DNA from: Circinella minor | Taxonomy: Eukaryota; Mucoromycota; Mucoromycetes; Mucorales; Lichtheimiaceae | Reading direction: 5' to 3' | NCBI GenBank assembly: GCA_016758965.1 | Contig: JAEPRB010000013.1 | Span: forward strand, 62,001 to 126,000 | Length of the DNA stretch: 64,000 nt | Shown: piece by piece, positions 13,570-24,590 of the stretch | How the letters are laid out: each line of letters starts with the position of its first letter | Position numbering within the stretch: the stretch's first letter is position 1 | Notes under the pieces: generated by a model | The model's input: the letters and a program-made list of their open reading frames with translations, nothing else | What the model was told of the DNA's origin: nothing | Database searches by the model: none | Made by a program: the position numbers and the translations under genes

Positions 13570-16500
13570 AGTTTTTTCTTCTATTTTGAATAACTTATTA
13601 AGTTGTATATGACAAACATACATATATGGAAAGAAAGTCATATTTACTATAATCAAATGTATTATTATGTAAATTGCTATTATTATTATCGTATGTAAAA
13701 TAAGTAAACTTGAATATTTCAAAATCCAAAATAAAAGTAAAAAAATACACTGTATATGCAACGGTAGCTGCACAGTATCTTTTATATTATTATAATTAGA
13801 TTGAACGTACAATTATTGCAGTCTGTTTATAATATACGTACGTATCTAGAAAAAAGATGCATATGATATAATTTTTTTTACTCAAGTTTATAAATATAAA
13901 ACTATTTTCATTATTATTGGATCGATAAACATTGATTGTGCGATAATGAGGTGCAAAGTGCTTATGTTCTTCAGCAAAGTTAGTCTTTACCATTATTATT
14001 TTTATGGATACACCATCATTTCAGATTAACCCTTGCCTGGCTAAGTATACTAGTAATGAAGGATAAAGTTTTATTTGTTACAGCTCAAGTATTTCTTTGA
14101 TTAAAATTTGGATAAAATATATGGGCCTGCACGTTCTACTAATGCCATCGAGTCACTATAAACTAACAGTATCTACTACGTCCGTTTTTTAATACTAACA
14201 GGCCAAAAAAAAAAGTATAGGTAATAGCACAAAGGCAATAAAAGCTGCTGGTTTTCATGATGATAATTATAGGGCAAAAAATTAAAACTTGTAAGTTCAT
14301 GGTGCACAAGGTATTTTTTTTTTTAAAAAAAAAGCAAAAAATTAAAGAAAAGAGATTTACTGCAATACTTGAGATAAAATACTCATGCCATAATGCTTGG
14401 GCATGTACATGTCGGTGCAAATCTAAAGCAATCACTTGAAGGAATGTATGTCTACTGGTACGTAGTTGTCAAACAAAGGTGGGTCACAATATAAAGAGAT
14501 AAATAGACAGACAATACTTGGTTATTTATTGTTATATATTTTTTGATCAATCCAAATTTTTGATGGGTAACTTTTATCAAAAGAAGAATAAGTATCATAA
14601 TGAAATTTATATTCGGCTACGAATATAGTTCTGATAATGCATCGAGACTTAACATTGACTAATATAACACACACTAATAAATCAAGTGTTCAGGCAAACT
14701 GAAACATATAAAGAACCGTTTAATATAACTCTTTTTTATTATTTTATTTCGTACAACACAATGGATTTAGAGCATAGAATAGAGTATTCTAACCTAATAA
14801 TACGTTACACGAATAGTTCATTGTTAATCTACAATTTTCAAAGCATTTGTTAATTTACTTTTTTGTGTTGGCAATAAATACGACGGGCAATGATAATGAG
14901 CGATCAAATGAATATAAAAAAAATAATGTATACATAGACTTTTTTTCTATACAATAGCTGTACAACGAGTTTGTCAATAGCTAATATTTTCGTAAGTCGT
15001 TGCTTCGATGGCTTACTCTTTTTTTTTCATTATTTTAATATAATTATAAATTTTCTCTCAAGAAATTTCTTGTTGTAGTACGTAAATATTTGTTTTATAT
15101 ATCTACCTTAAAAAATATCCTCTCATATTTCTGTTAGTACTTACCACTTTGTATTGCTATAGCGAAAGTAAATTATTGACTCGATACGAAGACAATACTT
15201 TTATATACCAACCATGACATTTAGTTTAATATCAAATCTCAATTATAATTGTCCAACGTACATAATAATGTAAAAGTTTTCTTTCACAATGTATATTCTA
15301 TGTACCATTTTAAACGAGTCTTGCTTTTTTATATATATATATAAACGCCACTAATTGTATAAGATATAGGTAGAACTACTCTTGTTCTTGATTTTAATCT
15401 ACTATACTTAGCATAAAGCATAAAAATAAAATCCAATTATTGGTTTTTAATTCACTACAATCACTTTATTTATCCTAATACAATAGTTTTTCCGACATCT
15501 CAAAGAGGTTCGATTTGTACGACAAAAAGTCCTGGACCACAAAATGTATTCATGTTAAATCTGTGTGTTTGTGCTTGTGTGGCGTTGATTAACTCTTTAG
15601 TAATTAAAAGGTATTATAATTATATATGGTTAGCTCCTTTTTTCGCTGATTTATCAACCCATATGAAATTAATTACAACAAACCTGCTTCTGTCCTCCTC
15701 AAAATGTATAGAATTATTTACTCTTCCCCTTCAAAAAAAAAAAGTCTGTTAAACTGGTACGGTGATTGACATAATACATATCTGTTAGCGAATTACTTTA
15801 TTTATTAGAGCGTTGTTGTCGTTGTATGTATAAAAAAGAAAAAATGAGGCCCATTTTTACAACACGAAGTATATTACTCTAAAAGAAGAATATTGTTTGG
15901 CAGCATTTTAATTTACAGAACAAATACGTAATAATAATTATAATAACAAATAGTCTTCCTTCAAAATGAGTACTTAGGTTATAAATAGCATTTATATAAC
16001 GATCTGAGACATCGATCATATAAAGCGTTTAGTCAAACACTATTTCCATTATTAGGAGAGAAAGAAAGGGTATTTGATAGTTAAATAATATAATTGGAAA
16101 AAGTTGTTTCTCCTCTTTTATTATTACTCCTTACATCCCCTAGCGCTTGATCCAAAACATTTTTCTCCTTCCAAGCAGTATATAGTTGCTCACAAACAAG
16201 CATATTTTTTATAAATGATAATAAAAAAAGGCATAAAAGTTCTAAGAGCATGATTATGTACATGTAATTTTGCTCTGAACAGTACTACTTTATATTTTTT
16301 TAAATGTGGACAGAATAAGTAAAAAAAAAATCGAATGGTTTTATTATTAAGCATGGGCCGGGGAATACTTTTTTTTTGTGTGTAAAAGTAAATAATTAGA
16401 GAAAGGAGAGAGAAAACAAAGTACTGAAGCAGGGTGGGGAGGGAATGGTCCACAACTTCCATAACAACAAATATTACACACACACACATAATATAACTTT

Positions 16501-16862
16501 TTTCTCTCTTTTTTTTTTTACAAATAAAATAAAAAACCAAAGCAAAATTCTTTTTTATTTATATACTTTCTTAGACTAATAATAAATGATGTTATGATAT
16601 GAATGTACTATATGTAATATTATATATATATAAGTGAAAGAGAGAAAAAATGAACAAAATACTACATGAAAAAAAAAGGAAATAGAAAAAAAAAAAGGGA
16701 AAACAGATAGAGGACAGAGATAGAGAGGAAGAGATTGGAAGAAAAAGAAGAGGTTAAAGAGGAGTGAAACAGGGGGATGGATATGAAAAAAAACTATGCT
16801 GTTGTTTGTGAAGTGGATATCTTTATGTATATATGTATATACTTTATTTTCATTCTTATATT
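13570..16862. other. Gene-free AT-rich interval
   Basis: Open frames here are short and built from homopolymer runs. None has domain-like composition, and no tRNA-like or rRNA-like sequence was noticed. The last 300 bases before the next gene's 3' end are purine-rich on the plus strand (A/G runs near 16660-16760). Confidence 0.45.
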
Positions 16863-17581
16863 TTACCGTACAGAAACGTCATAATAATCGAACGTTGGCT
16901 GAAATGCTTGATGATGATATTGATGAGGATGATGATGTGGATGATGAGGATGTTGACCAGTCACTGAATGGCCAGATACTGGGTCGACTATACGGATTGC
17001 TCGCGACGTTCGCATTTCTTGAGGAGGTCTTGATGCAAACCCCGGCCATGGTGCTAATTTGCTATTTGGTACAGAAACCTGGGTCATCTTTACTGGATCA
17101 ATAATCGGGATCGCCCGCGTATGAGAACCTGAAGAAGGTGATGTGCTTGGGGAAGATTGAGGTGATATCCGTTGTTGAATTCGTTGACGATGTTCAATGA
17201 CCTATAAATAAACACAAATAAAATAAAAACCCGCCGCCGTAACAGGACATAACCCATAATATAGTAATATGTATACACAGAGTAAAAAGAAAATGTAATT
17301 TCATTAATAAAATGAACTATAGTGAAAAAATAAAAACGCGGATGGATTACCAAAACTAAATAAACAAATATGATACTTTACCTCGTCAGAACACACGAGT
17401 GGGCAAAAGTCGTAGTCATCGTAAAAATTTCGAGCCAGTTCATGTTGTGTCTTGAATTGATCGAGGCTTATCACTGTAGTTTCGTGTATGTTGGCATGGT
17501 GATATCGTATGTTGTTTTCGAGTACCCACAGCAATAACAACAAACAACAAACTTACTTGGTTTTTCGTATGCTGTTGACAT
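16863..17581 (-). CDS. Small protein with two eIF4G-like RAI.I.DP motifs and His-rich tail, 151 aa
   Basis: Exons 17581-17557, 17473-17382 and 17201-16863 (minus strand) join in frame with good GTAAGT and TATAG signals. The protein begins MSTAYEKPMISLDQF and has an acidic, aromatic, cysteine-containing segment (NFYDDYDFCPLVCSDE). A Ser/Pro linker follows, then two copies of one motif: TRAIPIIDPVKMTQVSV near residue 70 and SRAIRIVDPVSGHSVTG near residue 106. They are separated by a segment with APWPGF. The end is His-rich (HPHHPHHHPHQYHH) and then QPTFDYYDVSVR. Motifs of the form SKAIxIxxP are typical of the N-terminal region of fungal eIF4G, so this may be an eIF4G-related or mRNA-associated short protein, but the MIF4G domain is absent. 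I cannot assign a function. Intron sizes (83 and 180 bp) and the conserved-looking repeat support a real gene. The upstream start is inferred. Confidence 0.55.
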
Positions 17582-20500
17582 CGTGTCTTGTAATGATGGT
17601 ATGCGTTCGTATATATGAGTATGAGCGATAAAAATACGTGTATGAAAGTGAAAAAGTGAGAAAAAAGAATATATAATGTAAAGTGTACGGTGAAAGGAAG
17701 AAAGAAAAGAAGTAAGGAGAGAAATAAAAGAAAAAGTAGAAGAGAGAATATATAAAAAGAGGGAAGGAGAAGTAGGAGGAAAAAGAAAAGAGAGTGAGTA
17801 ACCCACATACATATACTTGTATGCAACCAAAAAAAAAAAAAGTACGACTCAGAACCGCGGAAAATGCAACCAGTGAGAATTGAATGTTACACGGACTGCT
17901 TGTGCGCTGTTGGTTCGCCAGAAACAGCTTAGCGTATAAGCCTTGGCCCTGGCTGTTGTTGTTCGTTGGTGCTCAGATGATCCAAACATCCGGGAAGTTA
18001 TATATTTCTACGTTGTTACGGGTTTTGCTTTTTTTGTAACCGTTGTTGTTGTTGTTGATTTTTGTATTTCTTGCAATAAGACAAAAAGTAACTTTTATAT
18101 ATAAAGATTTGAATTTACAAAACAATAATAAATAATATAAGAATTAGATTTTTTTTCTTCTCCTACTATTTAAAATGTGATAGCAACAGAGTTCAATATA
18201 GGGAGAGAAAAGTAAGGGCTGTACTATAATAAAATGGAAAATTTCGTTTTACCTTTGGGTTTGGCTGGCTGTGTAACGAAAAGTGACCTTTGACAAAAAA
18301 AGATCGGGTGGTAGAATGGCATATTCAGTAAGGAAGCAAGTTCCAAAAAACCAAACATCCAATTAGACTGCCGATAACATTCCCAAATATATTATAATCG
18401 TCAATAATAAGAGGAACATGACCTATTTTTTTTTCTTAACCTGTCTCGACTCCTTCTTATTCCTCCTTCGACATGTAAGGTAGATTTTCGTCGATAATAT
18501 ACTTTGTATTATATATATATATATAACCTAAAGGAATTGTTTTATAATATTATTGATGGTCGTTTTGGAGAAAAAAAATAAATTGGCTACCTTTTCTTGA
18601 CATCAAATATGATATACCAAGTAAAAGGTACTAAAATAGGTCACCGGTGCTATAAATTGAGATATGGGATTTTTTATTCTATTAATTTTTGCATAAAATC
18701 ATACTCTTTAACGACATATCAAGCAATCGAGATGATGTTGTAACCTGATTTTTTTTAAAGCACTAGTCTATAAGTGATATGGAATGGAACAACACTTTTT
18801 TTTTTGTTTCGCTCATGTGAACAAAATAGGCAGGTGAAAAACTAAAAAGCTTATTCCGTACAAGGCCAATTGTTTCCAACCAGTCCTTGGTCATTTATTT
18901 AAATGATTCTTTACTACATCAATAACAAAAAGTAAATAATGAAAACTCGATCCAATTTTTTTTTGTCTCATCGATAATCCCCCTTTTCGGGGTATATAAA
19001 TTAAGTACTGTTATGTAAAGACAAAAGCAATAAACGTCTCTGTATTACTTATAAAACCCCAATATTATTATAGCAAATTATTTTTCTTTTTTCGAAATGA
19101 TCTAATTTTCCCCCTCAAATATGGGTTTTTCGTTACACCAATTTTGATCATTGGTTCACCAGTCTATATTTTTTGGCCGTTACCTCCCAAAAAAAAAAAG
19201 GGATTGGTAAGTTATAAGCTTGAAATTAAAATGTTAATTTATTACGCTATTTATTACTGCTACTAATAAAGTAAATAAGCATCGTCATTAAACAATAGTA
19301 TGAAGCGGCTGTGATAAAAAAAAGGAGATCCTATTTAAATGAGATAATAAAAAATAAAAAATAAGAATTACAATAGCTAGCACCAGTAAATTTATGCTCC
19401 TTTGCTTGTTTTATAATACAGTATTGTATACTGTGGATTATTACTGCTTGAATTAATAAGGAGGGATGAGAAGGTTACAAAGATATCCGAATCTAGTCCT
19501 TACATACAAGGAGGTTTAACAACATTAGGCAGTAATACACAGCTGACGACTTTTGTGTGTAATATAAACTTATGCCATTATTACTCTATATCGCTACTAA
19601 ATATTTGACAACTGGGTGTCGTCAAACTCAAATCCTGATATGTTTCGAAATTTATCTGTATATATTATTTGAAGATATGGTGGTTTCAGATCTTAAAATG
19701 ATTCCTTTGTTTTATTTACACTACCAAACTCTAATGAGGGTTTGTGTTCACTTAATTGCTGCAGGGTGACGTTTTAAGCTGCAATATCATATGCACACAA
19801 TTATATAAAATTGAAATCATTCACTTCTTTTTTCCATGCCTTAAAAAAAGTGATCTTCCTCCCGCTACTTTGTTATATTAGGATGAAAAATTTAATGATA
19901 TGAATATATATATATAAATAAAGAAGCGCTGAGAGCTGTATATAAACCATCGTTAATTTTTTTCTATAAATAACTGAAACTTTTGATTTCATTCATAAAT
20001 TAAAAAGATAAGAAATATGTTGCAAACAGGTAATCGTCACTTTTTTTCATAAAATTCATTTTTTTTCCTTTCAAGTCTGACAATATATGCAATTCTCTTA
20101 TTAAATTAATTATAATATACACAAACCTGCCATCTTAATCTTTCACTCTTTCATTCTCTTTACAAACAGGTTGTACTAAGATATGTATAGTGGTTGCAGA
20201 TCATTCATCATCAGTTGAGATTGGCCAACAAAACGTGTTATTAATTTATAATGCGGAGTACACCTGTTAGGTTACCATTCATGGAACTTTGTCCCATCTG
20301 CTCAATTTTTGGGTTAAACGGGGATGGGTAAAAGATATACATAATTGATGAAGTCTAATATAAAAAAAAGATATTGGCATTATACAATAATACAATAATG
20401 ATAGATAAAAAATAATATCCGCTATTGGAATATCAATAATTCTCATTCCTTTTCTCGCCAGTTCATTAATATAAATAATCAAATTCAAAACTAGGATATG

Positions 20501-20699
20501 ATTCTTCTTTCATAACACAGTTAATAATAATACAGGATTTTTCCTCATTTTAGGCAGCTAATTTTTTTCGGATTTTTTTTTACGTACGTAACATGGAGCA
20601 TGATATATATATTTTTAATTTTACTCAACATAGTCACTGGAATTTTTGGTGCGTCACCAAACATTTTATTTAACAATTAAGAAACAAACAATGGGTATA
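17582..20699. other. Gene-free AT-rich interval upstream of a transposon relic
   Basis: No convincing exon was found. The first 400 bases (17582-18000) are relatively rich in G+C and purines and may be the promoter or 5' UTR of the minus-strand gene just described. The rest is AT-rich with poly-T tracts and has no recognised structure. Confidence 0.4.
20441..20534 (+). repeat. Diverged direct repeat, copy 1
   Basis: About 95 bases here align by eye at roughly 75% identity with 24423-24511 in the same orientation. They share blocks such as TCATTCCTTTTC, CATTAATATAA, ATATGATTCTTC (CC in the other copy) and TAATAATAC. The two copies lie about 4 kb apart and bracket the transposase relic and decayed coding segments. 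They might be old terminal repeats or simply copies of one dispersed element. Confidence 0.4.
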
Positions 20700-21300
20700 C
20701 ATAACGATGCAAGTCTTCACAAGATGTCCTACCCATCCTTGATAGTCTTTACATAGCAATAACTAGGGATGATTTATGAGGTGGTAAATAGAATTACTTG
20801 CAGCTTAGGTCTTCCGTTTAACATTGGCCTTTTAGTTTTGACCAAAATTCTTCTATTGGGTGAGTATGAAGGAAGATAATATAGTATACGGAACCCAAGA
20901 TTTTTGACGACATCTTGACAATATTACTGAATAAGTACTGATATGTCCAGTATAGATATTTGCCCGGACATATTGTTTTTTTCCAAAACATTTATTTAGC
21001 GGTTTTCATAAATTGATTGCTTTTGGGCCAACTTTGAGGACCAAACGTTGCTCGCTATTTTGTAGTTCTATTCATTTTAATATAGTAAATGGGATGGGTA
21101 AAGCTTTTTCAGCCCAAGAATCACGATCCCTTTGGCCAATGAAACCTCATATTGAAATGTTTACTGGAAACCACATCTTTATTTGACAGGTTGTCCGACG
21201 AAATGTTCTTTGCAAATGTAAATTCAAAGCCTACTTTGTCGACAAATATAAATTTCTCGCAATCGATATGTTCCTTTGCTACGTATATAAGTACTCATTT
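20700..21300 (-). pseudogene. Decayed Tc1/mariner-type (IS630-like) DDE transposase, catalytic half
   Basis: Minus-strand fragments in different frames keep the hallmarks of Tc1/mariner-type transposases in the right order. At about 21262-21207 is a KFIFVDKVGFEF block, the first catalytic Asp region (normally FVDE.GF). At about 20880-20820 is HPIEEFWSKLKGQC, equivalent to the LPPYSP.LNPIE.FWS.LK block that carries the third acidic residue. At about 20747-20705 is DYQGWVGHLVKTC, like the C-terminal D.QGWI.H segment of Mucorales elements. Several stops and frameshifts lie between the blocks, so the gene is dead. The distance from first Asp to Glu is about that of the family. No terminal inverted repeats were identified. 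Confidence 0.7.
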
Positions 21301-21589
21301 TATCATTTTATGAATTGAATCTGGGGAGTTCTAATAGTTTGAAGTTTTTGTAGTTTATTACATGCAAGACTTGATTAGTCAGGGTCTACGGGCATCTGGT
21401 CGCTACTTTGCAGTAAATTATGGCTATAATTATAAATAAATATAAAAGAGTGACGAAAGATAAAGTAAATCCCCTAGTAGAAAAAAAAAGTTAAATTAAT
21501 GGAGCGAATGGTATAATGTATAAGTGAAGTATGATGGTGAATGAGAGGAAGAGGGGGAAAAAAGGTTGGAGACTAATTCTAAAGAAGTG

Positions 21590-23294
21590 GAAAACCCCAC
21601 TAGATGTTTCCCAGAAAGTGTGTCAGAGAAGTGTATGGTGTTCTATCCAATGTGTCCTTGGGATTTGGTCTGTTATTTTCAAAAACATCATCGTGACAGC
21701 TTAAATGACCAGTTTCCTGAAGTACATAAATGAGAGCGAGTCATGTTCTTTTCTATTTGCTAAATGAAAGGCCCACTTTAAGGCACTATCGGGTTTTACT
21801 TCTTCCAGATTTTTCATAGCGAGACTACCACAGCGTTTAACCAGACAATTTTAAAGAACAGTTTGAGTGATCGTCACTTTAAAAGTATTCTCATAGTTTA
21901 TCTTGAGCCTGCTTGGGTGTCTCTCTGTAGGATTCTTGTCGTATAGACCTTGTAAGACCAAGAAATGCCTATTGATTGATACGGGGTGTGATTATCCAGG
22001 TTTTTTTTTTTGTAAAGTTGAATTGGCAAATAGACTTCTTTGCCTCCAAACCATGCAAAATATTTGTTTGTTGTGGCGCATAAAAAAATAGTATGTAAAT
22101 TTCTTGAGTAATAGTTAATAATCGTCATCAAAATCCGCTTCTGTGATTTTTGCATTTGGAATGTAATTCAAGATCTCTTTTTTCATTCCCTTTACTCAAT
22201 ACACTCGATTATCCACCGTTCATTATAATAATAGCTTTTTCACAAAGATCAATATCATACGAGCCAAGATTTTCTTTGTTGCTATCTTCTATATATGGCA
22301 AGTAGACAAGATGGGCTGCAAATTACTAAAATGCCTACTGATTTTGCAGCTCATGTGGTAATACTCTTCGATATTGTGAGATATTTGATAATTTCTTGTT
22401 CGTGTCGGTTTGGCTATTCATTCTTTGTTGCAATAAATTAAACGACTTTATATATTTGTCAATGTATGGTTTGTACTCTGGGATTCACCGTACACCTTGT
22501 AACATCCTTTTAATCGTCTGTTTAAATATCTATAGACAAAGAGTGAAACGGTATTAGAAATAGCAGTAGATAACGAGCGTGCAACCAAATTACTTGTTGT
22601 GTTGAAGACGACATGATTAGAATAGAACAAAGAGCTCATTAAATATAAACTACATAAGAGGGTTTCTAACCTCCCTTTGAGCTGGTCAATCCTTCTATTT
22701 TCTACTGCGAATGTACCAGGTTTTACCAACAACATCATCAAGAGCCTTGATGCCACTGACACTTGATTTTATCGTATGATTGTCAATTGTCCCGTTTCCG
22801 GGTGACTATCTTGTTTCTCTTACGGTTTTCATCTTATCCGCAAATTGAACCAGAGTTACATCAACACAGTCAACGATCATCACCTCACTGTGCCAATAAG
22901 CACTAATGTTGGTTGAGTAAAATTCAATAATCCCCAAACATCAGAAAAAAATACAAAATTGTGTACGTAGCATAATATTTTACAACTTGATTAAAAAGTT
23001 CAAGAGCGTACATGTGGTGTGGTAATCGATCAAACGAGAACCTGGGAATAGAATACACTTGTTTTTAATCCAGCAGTAGTAGTTGTTGTCCTTGTGATGT
23101 TGTAGTATCACCCATTCCTTGTATCACCCATTGCTCTTCGTCGCTTTACCATACCAGTCTTATATGCAAGGGCTTTCATTTCGTAAAAATGGCTTCTTAT
23201 GTTTTTAGATGTTTCAATTCCGTTTAAATGAGGATATTGGTTTTCATTTTCAATATCGTTCGGGCATTCATGTACAAACCGAACGGTTGACATA
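21590..23294 (-). pseudogene. Decayed coding debris, possibly transposon-derived, function unknown
   Basis: Several minus-strand stretches read like former protein but are broken by stops and frame changes. From upstream to downstream they include STVRFVHECPNDIENENQ and ETSKNIRSHFYEMKALAYKT (about 23290-23130), QVYSIPRFSFDRLPHHMYAL (about 23070-23000), VMIVDCVDVTLVQFADKMKT (about 22890-22830), RRIDQLKGRLETLLCSLYLM (about 22700-22640), KNLEEVKPDSALKWAFHLAN (about 21825-21760) and GHLSCHDDVFENNRPNPKDT (about 21710-21650). Composition is less AT-biased than the surrounding desert. I do not recognise the family. It lies just upstream of the Tc1-like relic on the same strand and may be part of the same element or of another inserted nearby. 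A small in-place duplication of TGGGTGATAC occurs near 23107-23130. Confidence 0.4.
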
Positions 23295-24590
23295 TTTGTT
23301 GTTGCTATTTATAAGGCCATTGTCTTGCTTATTGCTTCTTGAGGGGCTGACACAGCAAAAATCATATATTGCTTCTATTTTCACTTGATCAATCCGCCTC
23401 CATTTCCAAGTTTGACGTCCCAGTGGTAAGAGAGATGAGTGGATGACAAAAAATATCTTGGTTTTTTTTTATTAAGTTATCTTTTATTAATATAATAGTT
23501 TTATAAATAGAAAACAAAAGAAAGCAAAATATGAACAATAGTACGTAATGCATTTTATCCACCAGTGAACTTCAAAGAAATTAAAATAGGACCAATAAGT
23601 ACAGTATGTATAATCATTCTGGGTAATAATAAAAATAAAAATACATTAAAAATCTGGGTATAATATGACTTCCATTTTCACAAGAATCCTCTGTTTACGT
23701 ATAGCAGGTTAATGTGGTTTCATGTGTCAAATTTAGTTATTAACAGAGCTTTCAGTCAGTTTATATAAATAACAAATAATAGGCTTCAAAAATGTTTAGA
23801 AATTGTTGCTTGATCAATGAGGAAGGGCTACGAATAGATCTTTTTTTTTTTTTTGTATTTATATACATATTATTAGAATAACATGTATCCATACAGTAGC
23901 TTATGGATAATATGTTTATTTATCTCATAGCTATTTTCACTCGACATACTCCATATTTGACTATAGACATTAATGGTTGACATTATATATTTCTTGGTAA
24001 TAAGTGATAGCAACAAACCGACTGTAATGTAGCCACAAAACGTATTTCTGTCTTACTTTTTAAGTTGTACGTATAATGCAATATATCCCGCACCATACGT
24101 ATTTCCCCTTTCTCAATACAATAGAAAAGTTCCAGTCCAAAGTGAAGTACAAGTACGACTTGTACTGAATATTATTAGTAAGTGATGTTCGCCGAGACTG
24201 ATTGAGTGAAAAGAATCGATGTAACTGAAGGTGATAAATCTGTAACTGGGGATGACTGTTTTAAGTGAATCAAATATTCCAAGTCGTTTTATGATAATTG
24301 TTCTTGAGGTGACGCAAACTACTTTCTATTGTTACGCACAATTTCATGCTTGGCACGAATATTTTTTTTTAAAAAAAAGAACAATATAATCCATTTAGTT
24401 CGTTGCTGGTTAGTCCCTCTTTTTCATTCCTTTTCTTCCCAATCCATTAATATAAGTACTTGAATTAACAATAAAAATATGATCCTTCATCACATATTGA
24501 TAATAATACTAATAGTAAAAAAAAATGTTTATATAAATTACAAAAAAAAAAAAAAAAAAAAGAATAAAAGAATAAAAGCTATAAACATTT
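23295..24590. other. Gene-free interval between transposon debris and the eIF2B gamma 3' end
   Basis: No coding signal was seen. The interval holds copy 2 of the diverged direct repeat (24423-24511) and several poly-A/T runs, including A17 near 24542 just after the eIF2B gamma stop codon. Confidence 0.4.
24423..24511 (+). repeat. Diverged direct repeat, copy 2
   Basis: This is the same-orientation partner of 20441-20534. Blocks TCATTCCTTTTC, CATTAATATAA, ATATGATCCTTC and TAATAATAC are shared, with substitutions and short gaps between. Confidence 0.4.

Noticed and set aside
17440..17830. Two overlapping minus-strand frames of about 120 codons
   Set aside because: Mostly pyrimidine-run translation; only the MSTAYEKP part is used, as the first exon of the eIF4G-like mini-protein.
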